From Colletes latitarsis (lineage: Eukaryota; Arthropoda; Insecta; Hymenoptera; Colletidae), in NCBI RefSeq assembly GCF_051014445.1, contig NW_027488365.1:7936001-8000000 (forward strand): a stretch of DNA of 64,000 nt, read 5' to 3'. Under the pieces are notes generated by a model that was not told the origin of the DNA, did not search any database, and was given only the letters and a program-made list of their open reading frames with translations. The translations under genes and the position numbers were made by a program. Every line of letters begins with the position of its first letter. The stretch's first letter is position 1. Shown piece by piece: positions 50,944-63,560 of this stretch.

Positions 50944-51228
50944 TAAGGTCAAGGATTTGCCCTCGTCAGGCTCATACTTTCGCATATTTCTCATACTTCA
51001 TGGCTAGATCCTGGGCTATTTCTGGATTAGATCACGAAGTAATGTGGTACCACACTAAAACAGTCAATTAAACTTGGTTTCCATCAATATCTAAAAGGAA
51101 AACGCAAGTTAGGTCTGGGATAGGTCTTGGATTTGCCCTCATCAGGCTCATACTTTCGCGTTTTTCACATACTTTTTGAACAGATCCTGGGTTTTTTCTG
51201 GTTTGGATCACGTAGTAGTATGGTACCA
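50944..51228. repeat. 10-mer higher-order repeat, partial third copy
   Basis: It continues the 1,762 bp period through the atcacgaagtaatg and aaggaaaacgcaag monomers and leaves it at about 51,228, where agtccattgaacc replaces agtcaattaaacc. From there the sequence follows 44,724 onward. Confidence 0.72.
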
Positions 51229-52296
51229 CACTGAAACAGTCCATTGAACCTGGTTTGGATCAATATTTTAGAGGATAACGCATGTTAGGTCTAGGTTAGG
51301 TCTGGGATTTTCACTCATCAGACTCATACTTTCGCATTCTTCACATACTTGTTGAACGGATCCTGGGTTTTTTCTGGTTTGGATCACGTAGTAATGTGGT
51401 ACCACACTGAAACAGTCGATGAAACCTGGTTTCGATCAATATTTTAGAGGATAACGCAAGTTAAGTCTGGGATTGGTCTGGGATTTGACCTCATCAGACT
51501 CACACTTTCGCACACTTCACATACTCGTTGAACAGATCCTGGGTATTTTCTGGTTTGGATCACGTAGTGATGTGGTACCACACTGAAACAGTCGATTAAA
51601 CCAGGTTTCGATCAATATTTTAGAGGATAACGCATGTTAGGTCTAGGTTAGGCCTGGGATTTTCACTCGTCAGGCTCATACTTTCGCATTCTTCACATAC
51701 TCGTTGAACAGATCCTGGGTTATTTTCTGGTTTGGATCACATAGTAATGTGGTACCACACTGAAACAGTCGATTAAACCAGGTTTCGATCAATATTTTAG
51801 AGAATAATTCATGTGATGTCTAGGTTAGGTCTGGGATTTGCACTCATCAGGCTCATTCTTTCGCATATTTCTCATACATGTTGAACAGATCCTGGGTTTT
51901 TTCTGGATTGGATCACTTAGTAATGTGGGACCACACTGAAACAATCAATTAAACCTGGTTTCGATCAATATTTTTGAGGATAACGCATGTTAGGTCTTGG
52001 TTAGGTTTGGGATTTTCACTCATCAGACTCATACTTTCGCATTCTTCACATACTTGTTGAACGGATCATGGGTTTTTTCTGGTTTGGATCACGTAGTAAT
52101 GTGGGACCACACTGAAACAATCAATTAAACATGGTCTTGATAAATATTTTAGAGGATAACGCATGTTAGGCCTGGGATAGGTCTAGGATTTGCCCTCATC
52201 AGGCTCATACTTTCGCATATTTCTCATACTTCATGGCTAGATCCTGGGCTATTTCTGGATTGGATCACGTAGTAATGTGGTACCACACTGAAACAG
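51229..52296. repeat. Shortened copy of 44.7-46.5 kb
   Basis: It is collinear with 44,724-46,470 but lacks four monomers, with the junction at 51,691-51,701. It also carries the rare atgtgatgtctagg marker at 51,811. It ends near 52,296, where agtcgattaaaccagg replaces agtcaactaaacc. Confidence 0.73.
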
Positions 52297-55200
52297 TCGA
52301 TTAAACCAGGTTTCGATCAATATTTTTGAGGATAACGCATGTTAGGTCTAGGTTAGGTCTGGGACTTGCTCTCATCAGGCTCATTCTTTCGCATATTTCT
52401 CATACTTGATGGCTAGATCCTGGGCTTTTTCTGGATTGCATCACGTAGTAATGTAGTACCACACTGAAACAGTCAATGAAACCTGGTTTTCATCAATATT
52501 TTACAGGACAACGCAAGTTAGGTCTAGGTAAGGCCTGAGATTTTCACTGATCAGACTCATACTTTCGCAATCTTCACATACTTGTTGAACGGATCCTGGG
52601 TTTTTTCTGGTTTGGATCAGGTAGTAATGTGGTACCACACTGAAACAGTCGATTAAACCTGGTTTCGATCAATATTTTAGAGGATAACGCAAGTTAAGTC
52701 TGGGATTGGTTTGGGATTTTCACTCATCAGACTCATACTTTCGCATTCTACACATACTTGTTGAACGGATCCTGGGGTTTTTCTGGTTTGGATCACGTAG
52801 TAATGTGGGACCACACTGAAACAGTCAATCAAACCTGGTTTCCATCATTATCTTAGAGGACAACGCAAGTTAGGTCTGGGATAGGTCTGGGATTTGCCCT
52901 CATCAGGCTCATACTTTCCGCGTTTTTCACATACTTGTTGAACAGATCCTGGGTTTTTTCTGGTTTGGATCACGTAGTAGTGTGGGACCACACTGGAACA
53001 ATCAATTAAACCTGATCTTGATAAATATTTTAGAGGATAACGCATGTTAGGTCTGGGATAGTTCTGGGATTTGCCCTCATCAGACTCATACTTTCGCACA
53101 GTTCACATACTCGTTGAACAGATCCTGGGTTATTTTCTGGTTTGGATCACATAGTAATGTGGTACCACACTGAAACAGTCGATTAAACCTGGTTGCGATC
53201 AATATTTTAGAGGATAACGCATGTTAGGTCTAGGTTAGCCCTGGGATTTTCACTCATCAGACTCATACTTTCGCATATTTCTCATACTTCATGGCCAAAT
53301 CCTGGGCTGTTTCTGGATTGTATCACGTAGTAATGTGGTACCACACTGAAACAGTCAATTAAACCTGGTTTCCATCAATATTTTAGAGGAAAACGCATGT
53401 TAGGTCTAGGTTAGGCCTGGGATTTGCCCTCATCAGGGTCATACTTTCGCAGTTCTAACATACATGTTGACCTGATCGAGTGTTTTTTCTGCTTTGGATC
53501 ACGTAGTATAGTGGTACCACACTGAAACAGTCCATTAAACCTGGTTTGGATCAATATTTTAGAGGATAACGCATGTTAGGTCTAGGTTAGGTCTGGGATT
53601 TTCAGTCATCAGACTCATACTTTCGCATTCATCACATACTTGTTTACGGATCCTGGGTTTTTTCTGGTTTGGATCACGTAGTAATGTGGGACCACACAGA
53701 ATCAAACAATTAAACCTGGTCTTGATAAATATTTTAGAGGATAACGCATGTTAGGTCTGGGATAGGTCTGGGATTTGACCTCATCAGGGTCATACTTTCG
53801 CAGTTTTAACATGCATGTTGACCTCATCGAGGGTTTTTTCTGCTTTGGATCACGTAGTAAAGTGGTACCACAACTAAAACAGTCAATTAAACCTGGTTTC
53901 GATCATTATTTTAGAGGATAACGCAAGTTAGGTCTGGGATAGGTCTGGGATTAGCCCTCATCAGACTCATACTTTCGCATTCTTCACATACTAGTTGAAC
54001 GGATCCTGGGTTTTTTCCGGTTTGGGTCAAGTAGTAGTGTGGTACCACACTGAAACAGTCGATTAAACCTGGTTTCGATCAATATTTTTGAGGATAACGC
54101 ATGTTAGGTCTAGGTTAGGCCGGGGATTTTCACTCAGCAGACTCATACTTTCGCATTCTTCACATACTTGTTGAACGGATCCTGGGTTTTTACTGGTTTG
54201 GATCACGTTGTGATGTGGTACCACACTGAAACATTCCATTAAACCTGGTTTTGATCAATATTTTAGAGAATAATTCATGTTAGGTCTAGGTTAGGTCTGG
54301 TGTTTGCTCTCATCAGGCTCATTCTTTCGCAGTTTTAACATACATGTTGACGTGATCGAGGGTTTTTTCTGCTTTGGATCACGTAGTAAAGTGGTACCAC
54401 ACTGAAACAGTCCATTAAACCTGGTTTCCATCAATATTTTAGAGGACAACGCATGTTAGGTCTAGGTAAGACCTGGGATTTGCCCTCATCAGGGTCATAC
54501 TTTCGCAGTTTTAACATGCATGTTGACCTCATCGAGGGTTTTTTCTGCTTTGGATCACGTAGTAAAGTGGTACCACAACTAAAACAGTCAATTGAACCTG
54601 GTTTCGATCATTATTTTAGAGGATAACGCAAGTTAGGTCTGGGATAGGTCTGGGATTAGCCCTCATCAGACTCATACTTTCGCATTCTTCACATACTTGT
54701 TGACCTGATCGAGTGTCTTTTCTGCTTTGGATCACGTAGTAAAGTGGTACCACACTGAAACAGTCCATTAAACCTGGTTTGGATCAATATTTTAGAGAAT
54801 AACGCATGTTAGGTCTAGGTTAGGTCTGGGATTTTCACTCATCAGACTCATACTTTCGCATTCTTCACATACTTTTTGAACGGATCCTGGGTTTTTACAG
54901 GTTTGGATCACGTAGTAATGTGGTACCACACTAAAACAGTCAATTAAACCTGGATTCGATCAATACTTTGGAGAGTAATTCATGTTAGGTCTAGGTTAGG
55001 TCTGGGATTTGCTCTCATCTGGCTCATTGTTTCGCATATTTCACATACTTGATGTCTAGATCCTGGGCTTTTTCTGGATTGCATCACGTAGTAATGAAGT
55101 ACAACACTGAAACAGTCAATTAAACCTGGTTTCCATCAATATTTTACAGGACAACGCATGTTAGGTCTAGGTTAGGCCTGGGATTTGCCCTCATCAGGGT

Positions 55201-55439
55201 CATACTTTCGCAGTTTTAACATACACGTTGACCTGATCGAGGGTTTTTTCCGCTTTGGATCACGTAGAAAAGTGGTACCACACTGAAGCAATCCATTAAA
55301 CCCGGTTTGGATCAATATTTTAGAGGATAACGCATGTTAGGTTTGGGTTAGGTCTAGGATTTGCCCTCATCAGGCTCATACTTTCGCATATTTCTCATAC
55401 TTCACGGCTAGATCCTGGGCTTTTTCTGGATTGTTTCAC
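52297..55439. repeat. Mixed domain, partly a shortened copy of 31.4-36.4 kb
   Basis: 52.3-53.9 kb shows no clean HOR to my eye and has several private indels (actttccgcg near 52,915, cttgtttacgg near 53,639). From about 54,000 it follows 31,461 onward, then 31,780 onward, then 35,580 onward, skipping monomers between these blocks. Epsilon monomers are dense (53.4, 53.8, 54.3, 54.5, 55.2 kb). Confidence 0.66.
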
Positions 55440-58400
55440 GTAGTAATGTGGTACCACGCTGAAACAGTCAATTAAACCTGGTTTCGATCAATATTTTAGA
55501 GGATAACGCAAGTTAGGTCTGGGATAGGTCTGGGATTCGCCCTCATCAGGCTCATACTTTCGCCTTTTTCACATACTTGTTGAACAGATCCTGGGTTTTT
55601 TCTGGTTTGAGTCACGTAGTAATGTGGTACCACACTGAAACAGTCGATTAAACCAGGTTTCGATCAATATTTTTGAGGATAACGCATGTTAGGTCCAGGT
55701 TAGGCCTGGGATTTTCACTCATCAGACTCATACTTTCGCATTCTTCACATACTTGTTGAACGGATCCTGGGCTTTTTCTGGATTGCATCACGTAGTAATG
55801 AAGTACAACACTGAAACAGACAATTAAACCTGGTTTCCATCAATATCTTAGAGGACAACGCAAGTTAGGTCTGGGATAGGTCTGGGATTTGCCCTCATCA
55901 GACTCATACTTTCGCATTCTTCACATACCTGTTGAACGGATCGAGGGTTTTTTCTGCTTTGGATCACGTAGTAAAGTGGTACCACACTAAAACAGTCCAC
56001 TAAACCTGGTTTGGATCAATATTTTAGAGGATAATGCATGTTAGGTCTAGGTTAGCCCTGGGATTTTCACTCATCAGAGTCATTCTTTCGCATTCTTCAC
56101 ATACCTGTTGAACGGATCCTGGGTTTTTTCTGGTTTGGATCACGTAGTAATGTGGGACCACACTGAAGCAATCAATTAAACCTGGTCTTGATAAATATTT
56201 TAGAGGATAACGCATGTTAGGTCTGGGTTAGGTCTAGGATTTGCTCTCGTCAGGCTCGTACTTTCGCATATTTCTCATACTTGATGGCTAGATCCTGGGC
56301 TTTTTCTGGATTGCATCACGTAGTAATGAAGTACAACACTGAAACAGTCAATTAAACCTGGTTTCCATCAATATCTTAGAGGACAACGCAAGTTAGGTTT
56401 GGGTTAGGTCTAGGATTTGCCCCCATCAGGCTCATACTTTCGCATATTTCTCATACTTGTTGAACAGATCCTGGGTTTTTTCTGGTATGGATCACGCAGT
56501 AATGTGGTACCACCCTGAAACGTTCAGTTAAACCTGGTCTTGATAAATATTTTTGAGGATAACGCATGTTAGGTCTGGATTAGGTCTAGGATTTGCCCTC
56601 ATCAGGCTCATACTTTCGCACATTTCTTATACTTCATGGATAGATCCTGGGCTATTTTCTGGTTTGGATCACATAGTAATGTGGTACCACACTGAAACAG
56701 TCGATTAAACCAGGTTTCGATCAATATTCTTGAGGATAACGCATGTTAGGTCTAGGTAAGGCCTGGGATTTTCACTCATCAGACTCATTCTTTCGCATTC
56801 TTCACATACCTGTTGAACGGATCCTGGGTTTTTTCTGCTTTAGATCACGTAATAAAGTGGTGCCGCAACTAAAACAGTCAATTAAACCTGGTTTCGACCA
56901 TTATTTTAGAGGATAACGCAAGTTAGGTCTGGGATAGGTCTGGGATTAGCCCACATCAGACTCATACTTTCGCACACTTCACATACTCGTTGACAAGATC
57001 CTGGGTTTTTTTCTGGTTTGGATCACGTAGTAATGTGGTACCACACTGAAACAGTCGATTGAACCTGGTTTCGATTAATATTTTAGAGAATAATTCATGT
57101 TAGGTCTAGGTAAGGTCTGGGATTTGCTATCATCTGGCTCATTCTTTCGCATATTTCTCATACTTGATGTCTAGATCCTGGGCTTTTTCTGGATTGCATC
57201 ACATAGTAATGAAGTACAACACTGAAACAGTCAATTAAACCTAGTTTCCATCAATATTTTACACGACAACGCATGTTAGGTCTAGGTTAGGCCTGGGATT
57301 TGCCCTCATCAGGGTCATACTTTCGCAGTTTTAACATACATGTTGACCTGATCGAGGGTTTTTTCCGCTTTGGATCACGTAGTAAAGTGGTACCACACTG
57401 AAGCAGTCCATTAAACCCGGTTTGGATCAATATTTTAGAGGATAACGCATGTTAGGTTTGGGTTAGGTCTTGGATTTGCCCTCATCAGGCTCATACTTTC
57501 GCATATTTCTCATACTTCATGGCTAGATCCTGGGCTTTTCCTGGATTGCATCACGTAGTAATGAAGTACAACACTGAAACAGTCAATTAAACCTGGTTTC
57601 CATCAATATTTTAGAGGATAACGCATGTTAGGTTTGGGTTAGGTCTAGGATTTGCCCTCATCAGGCTCATACTTTCGCATATTTCTCATACTTCATGGCT
57701 AGATCCTGGGCTTTTTCTGGATTGTATCACGTAGTAATGTGGTACCACGCTGAAACAGTCAATTAAACCTGGTTTCGATCAATATTTTAGAGGATAACGC
57801 AAGTTAGGTCTGGGATAGGTCTGGGATTCGCCCTCACCAGGCTCATACTTTCGCATTCTTCACATACTTGTTGAACGGATCCTGGGCTTTTTCTGGATTG
57901 CATCACGTAGTAATGAAGTACAACACTGAAACAGTCAATTAAACCTGGTCTTGATAAATATTTTAGAGGATAACGCATGTTAGGTTTGGGTTAGGTCTAG
58001 GATTTGCCCTCATCAGGCTCATGCTTTCGCATATTTCTCATACTTCATGGCTAGATCCTGGGCTGTTTCTGGATTGTATCACGTAGTAATGTGGTACCAT
58101 GCTGAAACAGTCAATTAAACCTGGTCTGGATAAATATTTTAGAGGATAACGCATCTTAGGTCTGTGTTAGGTCTAAGATTTGCCCTCCTCAGGCTCACAG
58201 TTTCGCGTTTTTCGCATACTTGTTGAACAGATCCTGGGTTTTCTCTGGTTTGGATCACGAAGTAGTGAGGTACCACACTGAAACAGTCCATTAAACCTGG
58301 TTTCGCTCAATATCTTAGAAGATAACGCATGTTAGGTCTAGGTTAGGCCTGGGATTTGCCCTCATCAGGGTCATACTTTCGCAGTTTTAACATGCATGTT

Positions 58401-59493
58401 GACCTGATCGAGGGTTTTTTCTGCTTTGGATCACGTAGTAAAGTGGTACTACACTAAAACAGTCAATTAAACCTGGTTTCGATCAATATTTTAGAGGACA
58501 ACGCAAGTTAGGCCTGGGACAGGTCTAGGATTTGCCCTCATCAGGCTCATTCTTTCGCATATTTCTCATACTTCATGGCTGGAACCTGGACTATTACTGG
58601 TTTGGATCACGTAGTAATGTGGTACCACACTGAAACAGTCAATTAAACCTGGTTTCGATCAATATTTTAGAGAATAATTCATGTTAGGTCTGGGTTAGGT
58701 CTGGGATTTGCTCTCATCAGGCTCATACTTTCGCATATTTCTTATACTTCATGGATAGATCCTGGGCTATGTTCTGGTTTGGATCACGTAGTAATGTGGG
58801 ACCACACTGAAGCAATCAATTAAACCTGGTCTTGATAAATATTTTAGAGGATAACGCATGTTAGGTCTGGGATAGGTCGGGGATTTGCCCTCATCAGCCT
58901 CATACTTTCGCACACTTCACATACTCGTTGAACAGATCCTGGGTTCTTTCTGGTTTCGATCACGTAGTAATGTGGAACCACACTGAAACAATCAATTAAA
59001 CCTGGTCTTGATAAATATTTTAGAGGATAACGCATGTTAGGTCTGGGTAAGGTCAAGGATTTGCCCTCGTCAGGCTCATACTTTCGCATATTTCTTCATA
59101 CTTCATGGCTAGATCCTGGGCTGTTTCTGGATTGTATCACGTAGTAATGTGGTACCACGCTGAAACAGTCAATTAAACCTGGTGTGGATAAATATTTTAG
59201 AGGATAACGCATGTTAGGTCTGGGTAAGGTCAAGGATTTGCCCTCGTCAGGCTCATACTTTCGCATATTTCTCATACTTCATGGCTAGATCCTGGGCTGT
59301 TTCTGGACTGTATCACGTAGTAATTTGGTACCACGCTGAAACAGTCAATTAAACCAGGTTTCGATCAATATTTTTGAGGATAACGCATGTTAGGTCTTGG
59401 TTAGGTCTGGGATTTTCACTCATCAGACTCATACTTTCGCATTCTTCACATACTTGTTGAACGGATCCTGGGTTTTTTCTGGTTTGGATCACG
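55440..59493. repeat. 23-mer higher-order repeat, copy 1 (4,053 bp)
   Basis: The whole unit recurs 4,053 bp later, and I saw no difference in the lines I compared. Private markers include tttcgcctttttcac, gaggataatgcatg, ctcgtcaggctcgtac, ggtatggatcacgcag, accaccctgaaacg, gtaccatgctg, gtgaggtaccacac and atttcttcatacttc. The first 470 bp also match 35,890-36,364. Confidence 0.85.
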
Positions 59494-62400
59494 TAGTAAT
59501 GTGGTACCACGCTGAAACAGTCAATTAAACCTGGTTTCGATCAATATTTTAGAGGATAACGCAAGTTAGGTCTGGGATAGGTCTGGGATTCGCCCTCATC
59601 AGGCTCATACTTTCGCCTTTTTCACATACTTGTTGAACAGATCCTGGGTTTTTTCTGGTTTGAGTCACGTAGTAATGTGGTACCACACTGAAACAGTCGA
59701 TTAAACCAGGTTTCGATCAATATTTTTGAGGATAACGCATGTTAGGTCCAGGTTAGGCCTGGGATTTTCACTCATCAGACTCATACTTTCGCATTCTTCA
59801 CATACTTGTTGAACGGATCCTGGGCTTTTTCTGGATTGCATCACGTAGTAATGAAGTACAACACTGAAACAGACAATTAAACCTGGTTTCCATCAATATC
59901 TTAGAGGACAACGCAAGTTAGGTCTGGGATAGGTCTGGGATTTGCCCTCATCAGACTCATACTTTCGCATTCTTCACATACCTGTTGAACGGATCGAGGG
60001 TTTTTTCTGCTTTGGATCACGTAGTAAAGTGGTACCACACTAAAACAGTCCACTAAACCTGGTTTGGATCAATATTTTAGAGGATAATGCATGTTAGGTC
60101 TAGGTTAGCCCTGGGATTTTCACTCATCAGAGTCATTCTTTCGCATTCTTCACATACCTGTTGAACGGATCCTGGGTTTTTTCTGGTTTGGATCACGTAG
60201 TAATGTGGGACCACACTGAAGCAATCAATTAAACCTGGTCTTGATAAATATTTTAGAGGATAACGCATGTTAGGTCTGGGTTAGGTCTAGGATTTGCTCT
60301 CGTCAGGCTCGTACTTTCGCATATTTCTCATACTTGATGGCTAGATCCTGGGCTTTTTCTGGATTGCATCACGTAGTAATGAAGTACAACACTGAAACAG
60401 TCAATTAAACCTGGTTTCCATCAATATCTTAGAGGACAACGCAAGTTAGGTTTGGGTTAGGTCTAGGATTTGCCCCCATCAGGCTCATACTTTCGCATAT
60501 TTCTCATACTTGTTGAACAGATCCTGGGTTTTTTCTGGTATGGATCACGCAGTAATGTGGTACCACCCTGAAACGTTCAGTTAAACCTGGTCTTGATAAA
60601 TATTTTTGAGGATAACGCATGTTAGGTCTGGATTAGGTCTAGGATTTGCCCTCATCAGGCTCATACTTTCGCACATTTCTTATACTTCATGGATAGATCC
60701 TGGGCTATTTTCTGGTTTGGATCACATAGTAATGTGGTACCACACTGAAACAGTCGATTAAACCAGGTTTCGATCAATATTCTTGAGGATAACGCATGTT
60801 AGGTCTAGGTAAGGCCTGGGATTTTCACTCATCAGACTCATTCTTTCGCATTCTTCACATACCTGTTGAACGGATCCTGGGTTTTTTCTGCTTTAGATCA
60901 CGTAATAAAGTGGTGCCGCAACTAAAACAGTCAATTAAACCTGGTTTCGACCATTATTTTAGAGGATAACGCAAGTTAGGTCTGGGATAGGTCTGGGATT
61001 AGCCCACATCAGACTCATACTTTCGCACACTTCACATACTCGTTGACAAGATCCTGGGTTTTTTTCTGGTTTGGATCACGTAGTAATGTGGTACCACACT
61101 GAAACAGTCGATTGAACCTGGTTTCGATTAATATTTTAGAGAATAATTCATGTTAGGTCTAGGTAAGGTCTGGGATTTGCTATCATCTGGCTCATTCTTT
61201 CGCATATTTCTCATACTTGATGTCTAGATCCTGGGCTTTTTCTGGATTGCATCACATAGTAATGAAGTACAACACTGAAACAGTCAATTAAACCTAGTTT
61301 CCATCAATATTTTACACGACAACGCATGTTAGGTCTAGGTTAGGCCTGGGATTTGCCCTCATCAGGGTCATACTTTCGCAGTTTTAACATACATGTTGAC
61401 CTGATCGAGGGTTTTTTCCGCTTTGGATCACGTAGTAAAGTGGTACCACACTGAAGCAGTCCATTAAACCCGGTTTGGATCAATATTTTAGAGGATAACG
61501 CATGTTAGGTTTGGGTTAGGTCTTGGATTTGCCCTCATCAGGCTCATACTTTCGCATATTTCTCATACTTCATGGCTAGATCCTGGGCTTTTCCTGGATT
61601 GCATCACGTAGTAATGAAGTACAACACTGAAACAGTCAATTAAACCTGGTTTCCATCAATATTTTAGAGGATAACGCATGTTAGGTTTGGGTTAGGTCTA
61701 GGATTTGCCCTCATCAGGCTCATACTTTCGCATATTTCTCATACTTCATGGCTAGATCCTGGGCTTTTTCTGGATTGTATCACGTAGTAATGTGGTACCA
61801 CGCTGAAACAGTCAATTAAACCTGGTTTCGATCAATATTTTAGAGGATAACGCAAGTTAGGTCTGGGATAGGTCTGGGATTCGCCCTCACCAGGCTCATA
61901 CTTTCGCATTCTTCACATACTTGTTGAACGGATCCTGGGCTTTTTCTGGATTGCATCACGTAGTAATGAAGTACAACACTGAAACAGTCAATTAAACCTG
62001 GTCTTGATAAATATTTTAGAGGATAACGCATGTTAGGTTTGGGTTAGGTCTAGGATTTGCCCTCATCAGGCTCATGCTTTCGCATATTTCTCATACTTCA
62101 TGGCTAGATCCTGGGCTGTTTCTGGATTGTATCACGTAGTAATGTGGTACCATGCTGAAACAGTCAATTAAACCTGGTCTGGATAAATATTTTAGAGGAT
62201 AACGCATCTTAGGTCTGTGTTAGGTCTAAGATTTGCCCTCCTCAGGCTCACAGTTTCGCGTTTTTCGCATACTTGTTGAACAGATCCTGGGTTTTCTCTG
62301 GTTTGGATCACGAAGTAGTGAGGTACCACACTGAAACAGTCCATTAAACCTGGTTTCGCTCAATATCTTAGAAGATAACGCATGTTAGGTCTAGGTTAGG

Positions 62401-63546
62401 CCTGGGATTTGCCCTCATCAGGGTCATACTTTCGCAGTTTTAACATGCATGTTGACCTGATCGAGGGTTTTTTCTGCTTTGGATCACGTAGTAAAGTGGT
62501 ACTACACTAAAACAGTCAATTAAACCTGGTTTCGATCAATATTTTAGAGGACAACGCAAGTTAGGCCTGGGACAGGTCTAGGATTTGCCCTCATCAGGCT
62601 CATTCTTTCGCATATTTCTCATACTTCATGGCTGGAACCTGGACTATTACTGGTTTGGATCACGTAGTAATGTGGTACCACACTGAAACAGTCAATTAAA
62701 CCTGGTTTCGATCAATATTTTAGAGAATAATTCATGTTAGGTCTGGGTTAGGTCTGGGATTTGCTCTCATCAGGCTCATACTTTCGCATATTTCTTATAC
62801 TTCATGGATAGATCCTGGGCTATGTTCTGGTTTGGATCACGTAGTAATGTGGGACCACACTGAAGCAATCAATTAAACCTGGTCTTGATAAATATTTTAG
62901 AGGATAACGCATGTTAGGTCTGGGATAGGTCGGGGATTTGCCCTCATCAGCCTCATACTTTCGCACACTTCACATACTCGTTGAACAGATCCTGGGTTCT
63001 TTCTGGTTTCGATCACGTAGTAATGTGGAACCACACTGAAACAATCAATTAAACCTGGTCTTGATAAATATTTTAGAGGATAACGCATGTTAGGTCTGGG
63101 TAAGGTCAAGGATTTGCCCTCGTCAGGCTCATACTTTCGCATATTTCTTCATACTTCATGGCTAGATCCTGGGCTGTTTCTGGATTGTATCACGTAGTAA
63201 TGTGGTACCACGCTGAAACAGTCAATTAAACCTGGTGTGGATAAATATTTTAGAGGATAACGCATGTTAGGTCTGGGTAAGGTCAAGGATTTGCCCTCGT
63301 CAGGCTCATACTTTCGCATATTTCTCATACTTCATGGCTAGATCCTGGGCTGTTTCTGGACTGTATCACGTAGTAATTTGGTACCACGCTGAAACAGTCA
63401 ATTAAACCAGGTTTCGATCAATATTTTTGAGGATAACGCATGTTAGGTCTTGGTTAGGTCTGGGATTTTCACTCATCAGACTCATACTTTCGCATTCTTC
63501 ACATACTTGTTGAACGGATCCTGGGTTTTTTCTGGTTTGGATCACG
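59494..63546. repeat. 23-mer higher-order repeat, copy 2 (4,053 bp)
   Basis: It repeats copy 1 with every private marker in place at +4,053 bp. The period ends at about 63,560, where tgtgggaccacac replaces tgtggtaccacgc and the array moves to a different segment. Two apparently identical 4 kb units mean either a very recent duplication or an assembly duplication. Confidence 0.85.
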
Positions 63547-63560
63547 TAGTAATGTGGGAC

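Noticed and set aside
59494..63546. Calling the second 23-mer copy an assembly error
   Set aside because: Perfect identity raises the question, but tandem HOR copies of this similarity are normal in active satellite arrays and read data are not available. It is kept as a real repeat and flagged in the findings.
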